Below, one piece after another: positions 60,924 to 64,000 of a DNA stretch of 64,000 nucleotides. Position 1 is the stretch's first letter, and every line of letters starts with the position of its first letter. The translations under genes were made by a program, and so were the position numbers. Source of the stretch: Sphagnum magellanicum (taxonomy: Eukaryota; Streptophyta; Sphagnopsida; Sphagnales; Sphagnaceae); assembly GCA_021904315.1 (NCBI GenBank), contig CM038921.1:16404590-16468589 (forward strand), in the 5' to 3' direction. The notes under the pieces were generated by a model, which ran no database searches, was not told the DNA's origin, and was given only the letters and a program-made list of their open reading frames with translations.

Positions 60924-61661
60924 TGTCGCAACCCTAGCTTTGGGCTTGCGACCAAGGCTAAGGGGGTTGCAAGGTTGCGGGCCAAAAGGAAGCTCGGGAG
61001 TTAAGGCAAGAGGAAGCCCGGGAGTCACATCACATACTCCCGGGAGTGTTAGAAAGTGTGAAGGAGTATGAGGGAGTGAACCCTCACACTCCCAAGGCAA
61101 CTCCCACTTTGGGAAGTGGAGTCCCGGTGGACTCCCAAAACTTCAGAGAGCGATTGCAGGGGTCAAACCTAAATGGATTATGGCGTTCTTTATATCATTG
61201 AAAATCTCTTGAAGCGTAGATATCTAAAATGGGCTCGCATTGCTCATTTGGACATCTGAAACACAAGTTATGGCCAAAAGAAGGGTCGGGAGTCGAATTC
61301 CCGGGAGTCTGCCAGTTTTGACTCCCGACCACTAAAAGTCGGGAATCGATCCGAAATACTTGGCTGCAGAGAACGTGCGACATATCGTTGAAAAGGTCTC
61401 GATGAGACCTACAACTTTGCTTGAGACCACATCGCGATCCGAGGTCTGATCGCAAAGTTATGGGGCTCCAAAGTCCCGGGAGTCCCATTTGGGGCGATTT
61501 CGGGACTCCCACTCGGGAGTCCCAGGAAAAATAGTCATTTGGATGTAGCCTCTGTGGAGAGCTGCAGAGTATACTATAAGGGGGAAGGTGGTGGCTTCCC
61601 CCAAGTCCGGGCCGTGGTGAGTCTTGTGTGTCCGTGTTGCCTGTGGCTCGTCCTAGCACCA
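60924..61661 (+). mobile_element. LTR-like dispersed repeat, copy 2
   Basis: 738 bp, starting TGTCGCAACCCTAGCTTTGG and ending CCTAGCACCA, homologous over its length to 2912-3660 (which is inverted relative to this copy). It follows a copia pol remnant on the same strand. It is GC-rich with repeated GGGAGTCCCGGGAGTCC-like words. Homology stops at the same two points in both copies, which defines the element ends. The 155-aa frame on the minus strand (61195-61662) has no family resemblance. Confidence 0.65.
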
Positions 61662-61955
61662 AGTGTGCTCTAACTTTGCACTAACCACTTTGTGTGGGTT
61701 GTGTGCAGGCCCGTGTGAGTGACTAAAGCTTGTCAACTCTTCCTAGTCCCATCCCAGAGCTCCAACCCGCCCCTCTACCCCTCAAAGGGTTGTGAGCTAG
61801 GGAGCGTGCTCCGACTCCTCCTTTTCCGCTGCTTTCTACTTGGGCTCACATTTGAGTCCCTTGAGGAGTTGGGGGTGCGTCAAAAGTTGTGTACTGTTAG
61901 AAGATAAACAATTATGTGTGTACATTACATGATATTTGGTTTGTACATTGCATCC
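61662..61955. other. GC-richer unique flank of LTR-like copy 2
   Basis: About 220 bases remain as GC-rich as the repeat (CCAACCCGCCCCTCTACCCC near 61763) before the DNA turns AT-rich. This may be internal sequence of the same retroelement. No protein is encoded. Confidence 0.35.
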
Positions 61956-62066
61956 GTGTTAATTTTGCATTGTTTTCCCTTGTTTTTATTTTGTGTTAAT
62001 TTCATATAGTTTTCCTTTATATTTATCTCGTGCCAATTTTGTATTGTTTTGCTTCATTGATTTTTT
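61956..62066. repeat. 37-bp tandem repeat, 3 copies
   Basis: Units begin GTG(T/C)(T/C)AATTT at 61956, 61993 and 62030. Each continues with a (T)GCAT/CATATAG/TATTG(T)TTT word and a T-rich tail. Confidence 0.8.
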
Positions 62067-62099
62067 CAATTGTTTATACAACACAAAATAAAACAAGAA

Positions 62100-62515
62100 C
62101 TCTTCCTACAACTCCCTATGTGCAATGTGGAGATCTTTGAATTATCCTTATTAGAAATACTTCTTAACAAATTTCAAAGGGAAAATGTCAATACCTCTTG
62201 TGTCTTTTTTCACTTAGGGGAAAGTGAAGTTTTTCCCTATGCCTCATGTATGTGCATTGTGGGAGAGCTATGAATTATCCATGTTAGAAATCTTTCTTAC
62301 AACAAAACACCAAAGGGGAAATGTAAATACCCCTTGTGTTTTTTTCACCTAGGGGAAAATGATGTTTTTCCCAATGCCTTTTGTGTGTGCTATTTAGGAA
62401 AATTTTGAGTTTTCCCTATAAGATATCACAAACATTAAAAGGAAAAATGTAAATGCCCCATGTGTTTTCTTGACCTAGGGAAAAATAAAGTTTTTCCCTT
62501 ATGCCATTTTGTGTG
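62100..62515. repeat. ~130-bp tandem repeat, 3 copies
   Basis: The word CAAAGGGGAAATGTAAATAC followed by TTGTGT, CCTAGGGGAAA and GTTTTTCCC recurs from 62176, 62311 and 62437. The unit's first part (ATGTGCA.TGTG...GAATTATCC) is present in the first two. Confidence 0.85.
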
Positions 62516-64000
62516 CCTTTTATTTATGTCAATGCCTTTTATCATTACAATCTACATATTTAAAAAATCCAAATTATAAGTATATTTATATAAGTAAGGT
62601 GCAACATGTTATTGTTGCTAATGATGTCCATAAGTTGAAGAATCTCCATAGCATGAAAATGCTTGAGTATTAAAAGAGCTAGAACCAAAACCTTGACCAT
62701 AAGTTGTTGGATTGGAAGTTGCAAAAGAACTTGTAGCTAGATATGAACTTGGAATGTAAGGAGTTGATGTAACAATTGATATAGTAGAAGTATTTCATGC
62801 ATCAATTGTTTATGCATAAGTTGCCACTGAACTTGACCTTCGGCTTGAACCAAAACCAAGGAATCGTGTATGTACTCGTACTCACTTTGAACTAAGCATC
62901 TAATATCAACGAAAGAAAATTGCACATGAAACCTTCGACAATGTTTACCTCCTCATAGAAAGAATATTCAAGTTCCTATGAGATTAGAGTATGTAAGCTC
63001 AAGCTCCATCAAATAACTTGCCATTTGCTTTACTACTTGCAATTTCCCACCCACCCAGATGTCACAACTTTTCATCCTTGATAAATTCCCAAACACACAC
63101 AACCCATTTTGCAAATTTTCTTACTTGTTTGCACCTTTCCGTAATTCTAAAGATCTCAATACACACTTATGAATCCATGTAGGGGTGGGAAATGCGAATA
63201 GACCAACTGCATGTTTTGGACATTTGCATTAGAAATGGACACCAACTTTTGGCTCCATATCTGAAGGCCAAGGAGTCCACTAGTGTTACTATTAGTGTCT
63301 AGGCCTTTTTCCAAGCGTGCCTTCAACTGCTCAACTTCTCCTTACTTTCAAAAAACTACCAAAGAAGGAGGGGAATATTTTGCATACAACAAAAGTAAAG
63401 TAATTGTAATAGGTGATGAAGATATAATTTCATTGTTTTGTTTTTTATATTGACTTGTTTAAAGTTTATCACATACCTTGAAAGATGTGCAAGACAGGCA
63501 TGAGAAAGTTACTTTGGCATTTGTTTGAACAAATTGGAGCTAATCAATAGATGCCAAAGGGGAGAATGCGGCAAGAATCAAGGTTGTGAAGGGGACCTCA
63601 ACAATAGAGAAAACATGCAGGGTATGTGAAGTGTAAGCTTATGAATGTGGGTAAGCAAAAGCCCTAGTTATTGAAGTTACACAAGAGTCAATTCGATGGT
63701 TTGATCAACATAGACGAATCCTTGATGCCCTCATATCAAAATCTTTGCGAGAAGTCTATATATGCCATTAGACAACTACCCAGCCCTGTTTAAGCCCTTT
63801 TTTGACCTTTGCAATAATAATTATTGGGGTGCCTTTAACAATAGTGCTTGAACTAGTTCAAGCACATTGTTGGGAGGTTGATCGAAAGGTTGCACAATTG
63901 ATTACTACACACCATGAGGCACTTTTTCATGTAGTCCAAACATAACATGCCTATTTCTTTGCATTACAACATTGCTTGCTAATCACTTGTGTGATTAAGA
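62516..64000. other. AT-rich intergenic DNA to window end
   Basis: No gene or transposon domain was recognised. Composition is slightly less AT-rich after 63480, but open frames are short. Confidence 0.5.

Noticed and set aside
1..64000. tRNA, rRNA or CRISPR arrays
   Set aside because: No cloverleaf with GGTTCRA-type T-loop, no rRNA core words and no evenly spaced short repeats with unique spacers were seen. The tandem arrays lack unique spacers.

Overview
The window is nuclear DNA of a land plant. Its genes have many short introns with GT-AG ends. The proteins are plant types (a TET7/8/9-like tetraspanin, vitamin B12-independent methionine synthase, an EMB2004-like leucine-rich-repeat protein). 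Promoters and leaders carry CT-rich and GCTC-rich runs and AAACCCTA (telo-box) motifs, and the intergenic DNA is very AT-rich and full of decayed plant transposons. Short introns with CT/GCTC-rich leaders resemble a moss or another early-diverging plant more than a conifer or fern, but the sequence alone does not settle the lineage. I saw no bacterial operon, rRNA, tRNA or CRISPR.

Layout. 1-652 (minus): the N-terminal part of a gene running off the left edge, with a protein tail like F-box/kelch proteins and a predicted 5'UTR intron (653-977). 1.0-1.86 kb: its leader and promoter. 2.7-3.8 kb: an LTR-like repeat framed by 137-bp direct repeats. 4.84-5.22 kb: a small non-autonomous Helitron. 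6.2-6.9 kb: a dead PIF/Harbinger transposase. 7.1-9.6 kb: repeat families in mirror order around an AT-rich core. 14.46-16.50 kb (minus): an intact three-exon tetraspanin gene whose first intron holds tandem copies of its own splice boundary. 21.06-21.6 kb: a 147-bp tandem array. 22.8-23.5 kb (minus): a candidate gene start with telo-boxes. 24.2-24.85 kb: a degenerate tandem array. 26.8-27.6 kb: an inverted-repeat element. 28.3-32.3 kb (minus): a decayed but nearly complete Ty1/copia element. 32.3-38 kb: AT-rich DNA without recognisable genes. 38-39 kb: a long foldback element.

40.7-48.1 kb (plus): the complete 14-exon methionine synthase gene (763 aa). 49.4-49.85 kb: a 112-bp minisatellite. 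50.6-55.66 kb (plus): a complete 17-exon EMB2004-like LRR gene (about 575 aa). 58.1-60.75 kb (plus): a second dead Ty1/copia pol. 60.9-61.7 kb: the second copy of the LTR-like repeat, in the opposite orientation to the first. 61.9-62.5 kb: two short tandem arrays.

The host genes are not functionally linked. They are a methyl-cycle enzyme, a membrane organiser, a presumed plastid LRR protein and a possible ubiquitin-ligase adaptor, separated by transposon-rich DNA. All exon joins were checked by hand for reading phase and agreement with the protein family; no transcript evidence was available.
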